Source: Nonomuraea cavernae
Lineage (GTDB): Bacteria > Actinomycetota > Actinomycetes > Streptosporangiales > Streptosporangiaceae
Assembly: GCF_014646355.1 (NCBI RefSeq)
Contig: NZ_BMNH01000002.1
Coordinates: 62,001 to 126,000, forward strand
Reading direction: 5' to 3'
Length of the DNA stretch: 64,000 nt
Each line of letters opens with the position of its first letter. The first letter of the stretch is position 1. Positions 57,119 through 64,000 of the stretch are shown here, piece by piece. The position numbers and the translations under genes were made by a program. The notes under the pieces are model-generated. The model had not been told where the DNA came from and did not search any database. It saw only the letters and a program-made list of their open reading frames with translations.

Positions 57119-59113
57119 GTGGCTCTGTCGATCGGCGACCTGTACGCGACCCTGAGCCTGCGCGACAAGATGTCGGGCCCGCTGGGCAAGGCCGTCGCGG
57201 GGATCAAGGTTCACGCCACCGGCATCGAGGCCGCCATGGTCGCCGCTGGCATGGCGGCCACGCGTATGTCGAGCACCGTCGCCTCGGCGGGCAAGTCCCT
57301 CGCCTCAGCCGGTGTGAAGAGCAGCGCGCTGCTGGCCGGGGTGGGCGCGGCCGGCGTCGCGGTGGGCGGCGGCCTGGCGGCCGTGTTCGCGGGCGCGACG
57401 CTCGCCATCGCCAAGATCGGCATCACCGCGGCCGCCGCCGCACCGGCCGTGAAGGCGGCCTTCGCCGACCTGGGTGCGTCGGTCAAGGGGCAGCTCGCGG
57501 ACGCGGCATCGGTGTTCCAGGGGCCGCTGATCGCGGCAGCGGGCCAGCTCAAGGGCATGTTCGGCTCGCAGATCGCCCCGGCGCTGACGGGCATGTTCCA
57601 GCAGATCTCACCCTTGATCGGCCAGTTCACGGCCGGTCTTGGGCAGCTGCTCACGCCTCTGCTGCCCGCGATCCAGGGGATCGTGGGCGCGACCACTCCT
57701 CTGCTCAGCCAGCTCGCCGGATCTCTCGGACAGTTCGGTGGCCAGCTCGCCGGGTTTCTGGAGCCGGTGTCGGCCGCGTTGTCGCAGAACAGCGGCTTGC
57801 TGGCCACCTTGGTTACAGGGGTCGGCGGTCTTCTTCAGGCTCTCGGGCCGCTGCTGGCCGCTCTGGTGCAGCTTGCCGGGTCGGTGTCCGGGCCGCTGAT
57901 GTCCGGGCTTCAGCTGATCGCGACCACGCTGTCCGCGCAGCTGGCTCCCGTCCTGGTGCAGCTTGGGCCGCTGATCGGTCAGCTGCTCACGGGTTTCGCG
58001 GGGATCGTGGCTGCGCTGATTCCGCTTCTGCCGCCGATTCTGCAGCTCGCGGGCACTTTGGCCAACGCCTTCATGCCGGTGTTGGTGCAGGTTGCTCAGA
58101 CGATCGCCTCGTCACTGCAGCCCGTGCTAACTCAGCTTCAGCCGGTCATTGGCCAGTTGGCGACTGCCTTCGGCCAGGTGATCACCGCCGTGCTCCCTCT
58201 GCTGCCGCCCATCGCGCAGCTCGTCGGAACCTTGGCGTCAGCGCTTCTACCTGCGATAACACCTCTGATCCCGCTGGTGGCAGAGATCGCCGCAGCGCTG
58301 GGCGGCGCCCTCGTTCAGGCCCTTTCGACCATCATGACCGCTTTCACTCCGGTTCTTCCGGTGTTTGTCCAGCTGGGGCAGTCGCTCCTGCCTCCCATCC
58401 TGCAACTGATCCAGGCGCTAAACCCGATCTTGCAGTTCCTCGCGACCGTGTTTGCCCAGGTCGTCGGCGCGGTGACGCCGTTCCTTCCGCCCTTGATCCA
58501 GCTCAGCACGTCCATCCTCCCGTTGGTGATCAGCATCGTGACCGCCCTGGCCAAGCTACTCACCGGGGATTTTTCGGGCGCGTTCACGACCATCAAGAAC
58601 GGCGTCGTCACCTTCGGCAACACGATCACCGGGGTCTTCAAGAAGCTGTGGACCTTGGGCAGCGATCTCGTCGCCGGGATCAAGGACGGCTTCATCAAGG
58701 CTTGGGACGCCTTCCTCAACACGATCAAGAATCTCGCCAGCGGCGCGGTCGACCTGGTTAAGGGCATCTTCGGCATCTCCAGCCCGTCCAAGGTGTTCGC
58801 CGAGATCGGCCGTCAGAACGTGCAGGGCTTGATCAACGGCATGGCCTCCAAGCAGAAGCTCCTGCAGAGCATGGCCAGCAGGGTGGCCAGCACTGTGCAG
58901 CGCTACGCGACACCCGCGCCGCAGGTGATCAGCGCGTCCCAGCTCGCCCCGATGGCCTCGGCGGACCCCGCCGCGCCGGCGAGCTCCGGCAGTGGCGGCG
59001 ACGGCCGCCAGATCCACATGACGATCAACAACCACTACCCGCAGGCCGAACCCACCAGCAAGTCGATGAATCGCGGCTTGCAGTACGCCGCAGCGGTCGG
59101 CCTTCTCTCCTGA
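57119..59113 (+). CDS. Tape measure protein 1
   Basis: A 664-aa protein with GTG behind GGGGAGGTG. The N-terminus ALSIGDLYATLSLRDKMSG leads to a Gly/Ala-rich hydrophobic region. Next come repeats of the form LLPPxLQLxxxL (residues about 280-480), then GISSPSKVFAEIGRQN and the C-terminal SKSMNRGLQYAAAVG. This is the hydrophobic, repetitive architecture of siphophage tape measures. It is paralogous to the next gene, with which it shares both termini and several internal blocks. Confidence 0.88.
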   Translation: MALSIGDLYATLSLRDKMSGPLGKAVAGIKVHATGIEAAMVAAGMAATRMSSTVASAGKSLASAGVKSSALLAGVGAAGVAVGGGLAAVFAGATLAIAKIGITAAAAAPAVKAAFADLGASVKGQLADAASVFQGPLIAAAGQLKGMFGSQIAPALTGMFQQISPLIGQFTAGLGQLLTPLLPAIQGIVGATTPLLSQLAGSLGQFGGQLAGFLEPVSAALSQNSGLLATLVTGVGGLLQALGPLLAALVQLAGSVSGPLMSGLQLIATTLSAQLAPVLVQLGPLIGQLLTGFAGIVAALIPLLPPILQLAGTLANAFMPVLVQVAQTIASSLQPVLTQLQPVIGQLATAFGQVITAVLPLLPPIAQLVGTLASALLPAITPLIPLVAEIAAALGGALVQALSTIMTAFTPVLPVFVQLGQSLLPPILQLIQALNPILQFLATVFAQVVGAVTPFLPPLIQLSTSILPLVISIVTALAKLLTGDFSGAFTTIKNGVVTFGNTITGVFKKLWTLGSDLVAGIKDGFIKAWDAFLNTIKNLASGAVDLVKGIFGISSPSKVFAEIGRQNVQGLINGMASKQKLLQSMASRVASTVQRYATPAPQVISASQLAPMASADPAAPASSGSGGDGRQIHMTINNHYPQAEPTSKSMNRGLQYAAAVGLLS

Positions 59114-59151
59114 CCTCCCCCACCCGCCAACGAACCTCAGGGAGGTGAGGC

Positions 59152-61350
59152 GTGGCGCTCAACGTCGGCGACTTGTTCGCCACGATCTCCCTGCGAGACA
59201 ACCTCACCCCCGGCCTCGGCCGGGCGGTCGTCGCGCTGCGCGCCATGGCGAGCCGATTCGACGACGGGGCCGCCCAGATCGCGAAGACCGGCGCCGCGAT
59301 CTCACTTGCGACCTCGGTGGCCAGCGCGGCACTCGCCGGGCTCGGCGTGGCCGCGTCCGCGGTCGCGGTCGGGGCCGCCGGGGCGTTCGTCGGCCTTGTC
59401 GGCGGGATCGCCGCGATCGGCATCGCCGCAGCCGCGACCGCTGACGGCGTCAAGGGGGCGTTCGCCTCGATGGCGAGTACCGTCGCGGCGCAACTGAAGG
59501 CGGCAGCGGCCACGTTCGAGCAGCCGCTGATACAGCTGGCAGGCAACCTGCAGACGATCTTCACCCAGATGATCGCCCCGCAGCTGGCGGCCATGTTCCA
59601 GCAGATCTCGCCGCTGATCGCGCAGTTCACCACGGCGCTGGTGCAGGTGCTCGTGCCGATCCTCCCGGCGGTGCGGCAGATCATCGCGGCCATCGTCCCG
59701 ATGCTGTCGCAGTTGGCGGGCGCGATGGGCACCTTCGCCGGGCAGGTTTCCGCGTTCCTCGCTCCGATCACGGCCGCCTTCGCGGCGAACTCCGGCCTGC
59801 TCGCCCAGTTCGTGCTCGGCGTCGGCGGGCTCCTGCAGATCCTCGGCCCGTTCATCGCCGGGCTGGTCCAGGTCGCCGGGCAGCTCCTCGGCCCGGTGCT
59901 GGGCGCTCTGCAACTGATCGTGCAGGCCCTCTCCGGGGCGCTGCTGTCCGCGATCGTGCAGGTCACCCCAGCCATCTCCCAGCTGCTGGTGAGCGTCGGC
60001 CAGCTGGTCGCCGCCGTGGCACCGCTTCTTCCTCCGCTTCTGCAGCTCGTAGCGGTGCTCGCCACAGCGTTGATGCCAGTGATCGTGCAGGCCGTGTCGA
60101 TCATCTCCAGCGCGCTGGTTCCGGTGCTGGCGCGGCTTCAGCCGGTCGTCGGCCAGATCGCGACGGCCTTCGGCCAGTTCCTCCTCGCCGTGGTGCCGCT
60201 GGTCGGCCCGCTGGCGGACCTGGTGGCACAGCTCGCGTCCGCGCTGCTCCCAGCCCTGGCTCCTCTTCTGCCGCTCGCCGGGCAGGTCGCGGCGGTCCTC
60301 GGCGGCGTCCTCGTACAGGCCCTCGGCGTGCTCGTCCAGGCCGTCACGCCGATTCTGCCGATGCTGTCGCAGGCCGTGGTCCTGTTCGGGGTGCAGCTCA
60401 TGCAGGCGATGCTCGACCTGTCGCCAGTGACGCTGCAGCTCGTGCAGACGTTCTCCGCGCTGCTGCCCGCCGTGGCGCCGATTCTGCCGATGCTTCTGCA
60501 GCTCGGAGCGTCGATCTTGCCGCAAGCCGTGCAGCTCACCGTGGCGCTGGCCCCGCTGCTTATGCAACTCGCGGCGGGGTTCATCCAGATTCTCCAGGCC
60601 GTCATGCCGCTTCTGCCGTCTCTGGTGCAGCTGTCGGGCGCGGTGCTGCCACAGGTCGTCAGCCTGGTTTCCCTGATCGCACAGGGCCTGACGACACTGC
60701 TGGGCCCCGCGTTCCAGATGGTCACGACCATCGTGTCCACGATGGTGCAGAGCGTCGCCCAGCTGTTCGGCTGGCTGTACGACGTGCTGATCGGCCACTC
60801 GATCATCCCGGACCTGGTGACCGGAATCGGCCGGTGGATCGGCGGCACCCTCGTGGCCTTCTTCGCCGACCTGCCGGGCGGGATCGTACGCGCGGTCGGC
60901 GACATCGGCTCCGTGACGAGCGGCATCGGCCAGGCCATCATGACCGGCGTCTGGACCGGCGTCGTCAGCATGTACGACTGGCTGAAGAACGCCCTGTACG
61001 GCTTCTTCTCCTCGATCATGCCGGACTGGGTGCGGCAGGCCCTCGGCATCTCCAGCCCGAGCCGCGTGTTCGCGCAGATCGGCGGGTTCACGATGCTCGG
61101 CATGGCGCAGGGCATGCAGCAGTCGGCCGGCGAGGTGATGCGCACGGCCCGCAGCATCGCCGGGCAACTCACCGCGGCGTTCGCGCCGGATCTGTCCGCA
61201 TCGGTCAGTCCAGGCGCGGCCGTGGGCGGCGGGCCGGGCCGGAGCGGGGGAGTGGTCATCAACCTGACCTCGATCAACCCGGTCGCTGAGCCGTCATCGC
61301 AGACGATCAACCGCGGCCTTCAGATGGCTGGCGCTATGGGGGTGGTGTGA
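59152..61350 (+). CDS. Tape measure protein 2 (paralog)
   Basis: A 732-aa protein with GTG behind GGGAGGTG. It mirrors the preceding gene: ALNVGDLFATISLRDNLTPG at the start, MFQQISPLIAQFT inside, GISSPSRVFAQIGG near the end and SQTINRGLQMAGAMG at the C-terminus. It adds a helical/hydrophobic insert at residues about 520-640 (VSMYDWLKNALYGFF). The two genes are intact, each with its own start, so this is a real tandem duplication followed by divergence. GTGA-type overlap with the next gene. Confidence 0.88.
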   Translation: MALNVGDLFATISLRDNLTPGLGRAVVALRAMASRFDDGAAQIAKTGAAISLATSVASAALAGLGVAASAVAVGAAGAFVGLVGGIAAIGIAAAATADGVKGAFASMASTVAAQLKAAAATFEQPLIQLAGNLQTIFTQMIAPQLAAMFQQISPLIAQFTTALVQVLVPILPAVRQIIAAIVPMLSQLAGAMGTFAGQVSAFLAPITAAFAANSGLLAQFVLGVGGLLQILGPFIAGLVQVAGQLLGPVLGALQLIVQALSGALLSAIVQVTPAISQLLVSVGQLVAAVAPLLPPLLQLVAVLATALMPVIVQAVSIISSALVPVLARLQPVVGQIATAFGQFLLAVVPLVGPLADLVAQLASALLPALAPLLPLAGQVAAVLGGVLVQALGVLVQAVTPILPMLSQAVVLFGVQLMQAMLDLSPVTLQLVQTFSALLPAVAPILPMLLQLGASILPQAVQLTVALAPLLMQLAAGFIQILQAVMPLLPSLVQLSGAVLPQVVSLVSLIAQGLTTLLGPAFQMVTTIVSTMVQSVAQLFGWLYDVLIGHSIIPDLVTGIGRWIGGTLVAFFADLPGGIVRAVGDIGSVTSGIGQAIMTGVWTGVVSMYDWLKNALYGFFSSIMPDWVRQALGISSPSRVFAQIGGFTMLGMAQGMQQSAGEVMRTARSIAGQLTAAFAPDLSASVSPGAAVGGGPGRSGGVVINLTSINPVAEPSSQTINRGLQMAGAMGVV

Positions 61351-62225
61351 CGATGTCCGCGACGTACATCCTGGACGGGGTGCCCCTGGACCATCCGGCG
61401 GGGTGCTGGCGGCTGAAGAAGGGCACCCAGCGTCGGCCGTTGCCGGGGGTGCGAACGGTGAACCTGGCCGTGCCCGGCCGGTCGGGTGACCTGCCGGTCC
61501 TCGGCCTGGACCATGAGGCGGCAACGCTCGGGCTGGCGTTCACCGTCTACCCGTACACGCCGTCCGGCGCGGACGGCGGGGCCGAGCAGATGGAGCACAA
61601 CCTCGAAGCGCTCGGCGCGCTGCTCGGGACGCGGCACCGGCTCATGGTGCTCAAGTGGGTGACAGGGTCGATCGTCCGCGTCGCCGGAGTGACCGTGGAG
61701 GCGACATCGGAACCGGAGTACTTCGCGGGTGCGGCCATGGCCCGGCTGACCGCCGTGGTGAAGATCCCGGAGGTGTACTGGCGTGACGAAGCCGACTCGA
61801 CCTGGACCGGGACGCTGCCGGGCGCGGGCCAGATCGTCACGCCGCTGGCGGGCAGCACCGGCCCGATCGTGGACTCGGTGCTGCAGGTCACCGGCCCGGC
61901 CGTCCAGCCAGCTGTACGCGACGTGGCGACCGGCGGGACGGTGGCCTACACGGACACAGTGCAGGCCGGCCACCACCTGCTGGTCGACTGCGGCCGGTTG
62001 ACGGCGGCGATCGTCACGACGGACACATGGGACCTTGACGCCGGGACGGACGTGACCAGCGACATCAACGCGACCGGCCCCGGCAGCGCGTTCCGCTGGC
62101 TGCACCTGACCCCGGCCATGGCGGTGGGTGACCCGCACTCCCGGGCCGTCCTGGTCGATACGACGGCCTCTGGCACGTCGGCAGCATCTCAGTTCGAGAT
62201 TCGGGCTCGTCGTTCCTACCTGTGA
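61347..62225 (+). CDS. Distal tail protein (Dit-like)
   Basis: A 292-aa protein; GTG 61347 or ATG 61353 as start. YILDGVPLDHPAGCWRLKKG, then LAVPGRSGDLPVLGLDHEAA, match actinophage Dit-type phage tail family proteins. A later beta-sandwich-like region (ITGPGSAFRWLHLTP-type segment near residue 245) ends it. It caps the tail tube. The next plus-strand tail gene is separated by a minus-strand moron. Confidence 0.8.
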   Translation: MTMSATYILDGVPLDHPAGCWRLKKGTQRRPLPGVRTVNLAVPGRSGDLPVLGLDHEAATLGLAFTVYPYTPSGADGGAEQMEHNLEALGALLGTRHRLMVLKWVTGSIVRVAGVTVEATSEPEYFAGAAMARLTAVVKIPEVYWRDEADSTWTGTLPGAGQIVTPLAGSTGPIVDSVLQVTGPAVQPAVRDVATGGTVAYTDTVQAGHHLLVDCGRLTAAIVTTDTWDLDAGTDVTSDINATGPGSAFRWLHLTPAMAVGDPHSRAVLVDTTASGTSAASQFEIRARRSYL

Positions 62226-62237
62226 CCTTGGCGCGGT

Positions 62238-63107
62238 TCACCATGGTGCTGGCCAGTTCAGCCATTGGCCAAGCCCGGCATAGGCTCCCACAATCGCGAT
62301 CAGAATTCCGATCCACCAACCTATAAGGGGCCACACCTTACGGTTGCTGGCACCACCGTCGCTGCTTACAAGCTCATTGACTCTGGCTGTGATATCCCCA
62401 GAATCACTCATCTGGACGGTCACGGTGTTGTGATCACCCTCGATCTTGATGTCTCCAACCGCTTTCCTGAGTGCCTTGTCCGTATCGGCCGGAGTGGGGA
62501 ACTCTTGGCCTGCAGAAGTGGCCTCACGAAGTTCTGCCACGAGCACAACCAGAGCCGTCCGGATCCGGTCGAGCACGCCGAGCAGCACAGGACGAGGGAT
62601 CTTCCAGTAGACGGCGGCGACAACAATGTTCGGCCTTATCGAGCCGTTCTGCTGCCAGCGACCGGTGAGGAACTGCGCCAACATCTCTGAGTTGCCGAAG
62701 GTAAAACGCAGTTCATCCTCGTGATCGTTGGCATGCTCTTCGAGAGTTCTGATCGGGTCAGGCAGGCGGAGCTCCTCGTCGATCCCGTCAAGCACGCCTT
62801 CGGGCAGATCCCGACTGAGAAGTTGCGGGCTGACTCGTTGCGACAGACGGTTGAGACCCGCCACGTTCGTCTGGTCCATGAAGAGGGACGCTGGCACGAT
62901 GCGATAGTCCGGCAGGTCCTTCTTGCCCGCGTAGCCGTTGAGCTCATGACTTGCCCAATCTCGCAGGGCGGTAGACCCTACACGGCCTCCCAGCGCGATG
63001 CATATACGCAGGGCATCCGAAAGCGGGACGCTTCGGTCCAGCGCCGCGTTTTCGATCCGGTCGAGTAGGGATGCCCCGTTCTCGGGGGTCGGGGAAGCAG
63101 TCGACAC
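62238..63107 (-). CDS. AbiTii-like abortive-infection protein (moron)
   Basis: A 289-aa protein from GTG 63107; an upstream ATG at 63221 would overlap the divergent tail gene and is less likely. The N-terminal 175 residues match the AbiTii toxin family (SLLDRIENAALDRSVPLSDA, DWASHELNGYAGKKDLPDYR, KIPRPVLLGVLDRIRTALVV). GDHNTVTVQ follows, then one C-terminal TM segment (LIGWWIGILIAIVGAYAGLG). It is on the opposite strand inside the tail operon and somewhat lower in G+C, as expected for a moron. It probably protects a lysogen against other phages. Confidence 0.8.
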   Translation of the reverse strand: MSTASPTPENGASLLDRIENAALDRSVPLSDALRICIALGGRVGSTALRDWASHELNGYAGKKDLPDYRIVPASLFMDQTNVAGLNRLSQRVSPQLLSRDLPEGVLDGIDEELRLPDPIRTLEEHANDHEDELRFTFGNSEMLAQFLTGRWQQNGSIRPNIVVAAVYWKIPRPVLLGVLDRIRTALVVLVAELREATSAGQEFPTPADTDKALRKAVGDIKIEGDHNTVTVQMSDSGDITARVNELVSSDGGASNRKVWPLIGWWIGILIAIVGAYAGLGQWLNWPAPW

Positions 63108-63158
63108 CGTTCCAGTGTCCCGCGCCTGGATGGTGTCTTGCACCAGAAGTGGAGTGCC

Positions 63159-64000
63159 GTGTACGAGCTCAGGTTGGTTGCGTACGCCCCCAACGGCACC
63201 AGGTTGGGCCTGTTGCCACACCCGCTGTCAGTCGAGGTCGGGCACCCGCTGAACGACGTGCCCGCGATGACGTTGCGGTATAGCCGTCACGCCCTCGGCG
63301 CCGACTTGCTCACGCAGCCGCGCGAGGTCGCCGTGGAATGGTCGGAAGACGGGAAGACGTGGGTCGAACCGCCGGACGCGCGGTTCCTGCTGATCAGGCG
63401 CGGCACGGACGTCACCGACGAGACCGGCGTCGACACGTTCGAGCTGCCCGGCTACGGCTGGCAGCTTCGCAAGGTCGTGCTGTACGCGGGGCCCGCGCCG
63501 CTGGTCGACGGCAAGCGCGGGTTCACCTCGGCGACGCCCGGCAGCATCCTGCAGGCGTTCCTCGCTGAGGCGCAGGCGCGTGGCGCGCTGCCCGCGCTCG
63601 ACTGGACGTTCGACACGACCCACGACAGCGCTGGCCAGCCGTGGGCGAAGATCTTGACGATCTACTACCAGCCGGGCCTGGACGCGCTCACGACGCTGAT
63701 CAACCTCGCTGAGCAGTCCGTCGTCGACTTCCGGATGCAGGGCCGGACCTTGCACGTCTACAACGCGGACACCGAGTTGGCGCGCGACCTGACGACTGCA
63801 CCTCGCGTGGACCTGCTGCTCGGCCGTGACGTGCTCGACGCCCCGGACACGGGCACCCTGGAGGACGCCGCGTCCGCCGTGCTCGTCGTCGGCGACGACG
63901 GGTTCCGCCGGTCGTACTCCTCCAGCGCGGTCCTGCCGTGGGGCCGGTGGGAGAACTACATCGGACAGGGCGGCGTGAGCGACGAGGGGACCGCGTTCCT
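63159..64000 (+). CDS. Minor tail protein (Tal-like), partial
   Basis: The gene starts at GTG 63159 behind AAGTGGAG and runs off the window (at least 280 residues). LRLVAYAPNGTRLGLLPHPL, then VAVEWSEDGKTWVEPPDARF and VDFRMQGRTLHVYNADTELA, resemble actinophage minor tail proteins located after Dit. It probably forms the tail tip or baseplate hub. Confidence 0.75.
   Translation, partial: MYELRLVAYAPNGTRLGLLPHPLSVEVGHPLNDVPAMTLRYSRHALGADLLTQPREVAVEWSEDGKTWVEPPDARFLLIRRGTDVTDETGVDTFELPGYGWQLRKVVLYAGPAPLVDGKRGFTSATPGSILQAFLAEAQARGALPALDWTFDTTHDSAGQPWAKILTIYYQPGLDALTTLINLAEQSVVDFRMQGRTLHVYNADTELARDLTTAPRVDLLLGRDVLDAPDTGTLEDAASAVLVVGDDGFRRSYSSSAVLPWGRWENYIGQGGVSDEGTAF

Noticed and set aside
57112..58761. 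Plus-strand 549-codon frame overlapping tape measure 1
   Set aside because: Arg/Gly/Ser-rich out-of-frame reading of the tape-measure gene with no Shine-Dalgarno.
59302..61167. Long minus-strand open frame (621 codons)
   Set aside because: Shadow of tape measure 2; composition is dominated by Arg/His/Asp/Gln as expected from antisense reading of hydrophobic repeats.
62998..63252. Plus-strand frame across the start of the AbiTii gene
   Set aside because: Antisense to AbiTii and not in frame with the minor tail gene that starts at GTG 63159.
1..64000. tRNA genes, CRISPR arrays, insertion sequences
   Set aside because: No T-loop/cloverleaf pattern, no regular direct-repeat/spacer array and no transposase were noticed by eye; a tRNA-scan could still find a diverged tRNA.

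Overview
The window reads as a large part of a temperate siphophage, or a prophage or phage-plasmid form of one, from a high-G+C actinomycete. The DNA is strongly G+C-rich and GTG starts are frequent. Genes overlap at GTGA and TGATG junctions, and a WhiB-like protein, a TrmB/LuxR-type regulator and several actinophage-type zinc proteins are present. Terminase, portal, MuF, scaffold, coat, connector, tail and tape-measure genes follow in the usual siphophage order. The last tail gene runs off the right edge. No lysis genes, tRNAs or CRISPR arrays were seen.

Layout: (1) 0.1-7.5 kb is a rightward operon with a vWA protein, an ArdC-N-like protein, a DUF3560-methyltransferase fusion, a protein carrying an RNA polymerase alpha-CTD-like domain and a TGT/DpdA-like protein. 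(2) 7.8-9.1 kb holds a small membrane protein and a leftward ribbon-helix-helix-like gene. (3) 9.1-16.4 kb has many small rightward early genes, including DUF2786, a DnaQ-like exonuclease and zinc proteins. (4) 16.3-19.1 kb is a leftward lysogeny-like block: membrane protein, TrmB/LuxR regulator, secreted Thr-rich protein and XRE repressor, ending in a palindromic operator array. (5) 19.1-30 kb is a second early operon with a RecB-like nuclease, a Gp3/RDF-like protein, HU, WhiB-zinc fusion, MazG-like, HAD, SLOG and J-domain proteins and a winged-helix protein, followed by an origin-like repeat region with a DnaA box. (6) 31-36.5 kb carries a leaderless secreted-protein gene, small membrane proteins, an Xis candidate, a tyrosine integrase, and a leftward two-gene TIR/membrane module of lower G+C. 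(7) 37-43 kb is a tightly coupled operon: unknown protein, RyR protein, ParB-like protein, C5-cytosine methyltransferase, asparagine-synthetase-like protein, CmoA-like carboxy-SAM synthase, RusA. (8) 43-64 kb is packaging and morphogenesis, with a MuF-ADP-ribosyltransferase fusion, two tandem tape-measure genes and a leftward AbiTii-like moron inside the tail operon.

The most notable feature is the set 39315-42552. A phage C5-cytosine methyltransferase has arginine in place of the usual motif-X asparagine (GRAVPP instead of GNAVPP). It is translationally coupled to an asparagine-synthetase homolog and to a homolog of CmoA, which makes carboxy-S-adenosyl-methionine. I infer a DNA hypermodification pathway: CmoA makes carboxy-SAM, the transferase places a carboxymethyl group on cytosine C5, and the AsnB-like enzyme amidates it to carbamoylmethylcytosine. 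This is a prediction from sequence only.

Other notable features are a family of about 15 dispersed 18-nt elements (GCAAGC-N6-GCTWGC), mostly just upstream of start codons, and several probable conflict genes (TIR, AbiTii, ART toxin domain).
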